From contig JAHDDN010000263.1 of NCBI GenBank assembly GCA_020629335.1, positions 1-7,411 on the forward strand: a stretch of 7,411 nucleotides of DNA. Direction: 5' to 3'. The notes beneath the pieces are model-generated. The model made no database searches, was not told the DNA's origin, and saw only the letters and a list, made by a program, of their open reading frames with translations. Position numbers and translations under genes: made by a program. Source of the stretch: Chitinophagales bacterium (GTDB lineage Bacteria > Bacteroidota > Bacteroidia > Chitinophagales > UBA2359). Positions 7,370-7,411 of the stretch are shown in pieces (the first letter of the stretch is position 1; each line of letters starts with the position of its first letter).

Positions 7370-7410
7370 TAAAAATAAAAACTCCCTACTTCCAGAAGGA
7401 AGCAGGGAGT
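7370..7410 (-). terminator. Intrinsic terminator of a gene beyond the right edge
   Basis: On the minus strand a 13-bp stem with one mismatch (arms 7410-7398 and 7393-7381, ACTCCCTGCTTCC with GGAAGTAGGGAGT) closes a 4-nt loop and is followed by TTTTATTTTT (7380-7371). This is a standard rho-independent terminator reading leftward. It ends only 18 bp before the ATG of the TPR glycosyltransferase gene, so it could also act as a leader hairpin for that gene. Confidence 0.85.
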
Positions 7411-7411
7411 C

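Overview
The window looks like part of the chromosome of an AT-rich, Gram-negative member of the Bacteroidota, probably marine and perhaps related to Saprospiraceae or Flavobacteriia. The evidence is a C-terminal type IX secretion (T9SS) sorting domain, a large HYR / SdrD-B / tandem-95-type surface protein, signal peptides that end in A|Q, the lack of clear Shine-Dalgarno sites, and A/T-rich leaders. The genus cannot be fixed from this sequence. All three recognisable genes lie on the minus strand, so they read from right to left.

From right to left: (1) 7370-7410 is a strong intrinsic terminator for a gene beyond the right edge. It ends only 18 bp before the next start codon. (2) 7352-5511 encodes a 613-residue polytopic membrane protein with a GT-C / TMTC-like glycosyltransferase core and five C-terminal TPR repeats. 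(3) 5510-5166 is an intergenic region holding a G+C-rich (about 52% over 5211-5410), strongly palindromic element made of two adjacent inverted repeats. (4) 5165-4140 encodes a 341-residue secreted LamG-like protein with a T9SS type A tail, followed by a 15-bp perfect-stem terminator at 4081-4115. (5) 4080-3200 is a very AT-rich gap with no convincing gene and one weak Bacteroidota-type promoter match. (6) 3199 to beyond position 1 is the first 1066 codons of a giant secreted protein. It has a signal peptide, three HYR-like domains, an Ig-like stretch, an SdrD-B-like domain with an Asp-rich loop, and alternating tandem-95-like (A) and Cys-rich (B) modules. Its C-terminus lies off the left edge.

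Two of the genes encode exported, surface-type proteins. The third encodes a likely membrane glycosyltransferase, an activity that could act on exported proteins or lipids, but nothing here ties it to its neighbours. Terminators or long gaps separate the genes, so this is not a single operon. The least explained items are the palindromic G+C-rich element at about 5196-5415 and the nine-cysteine B module of the giant protein. I found no CRISPR array, tRNA, rRNA, transposase or defence system.
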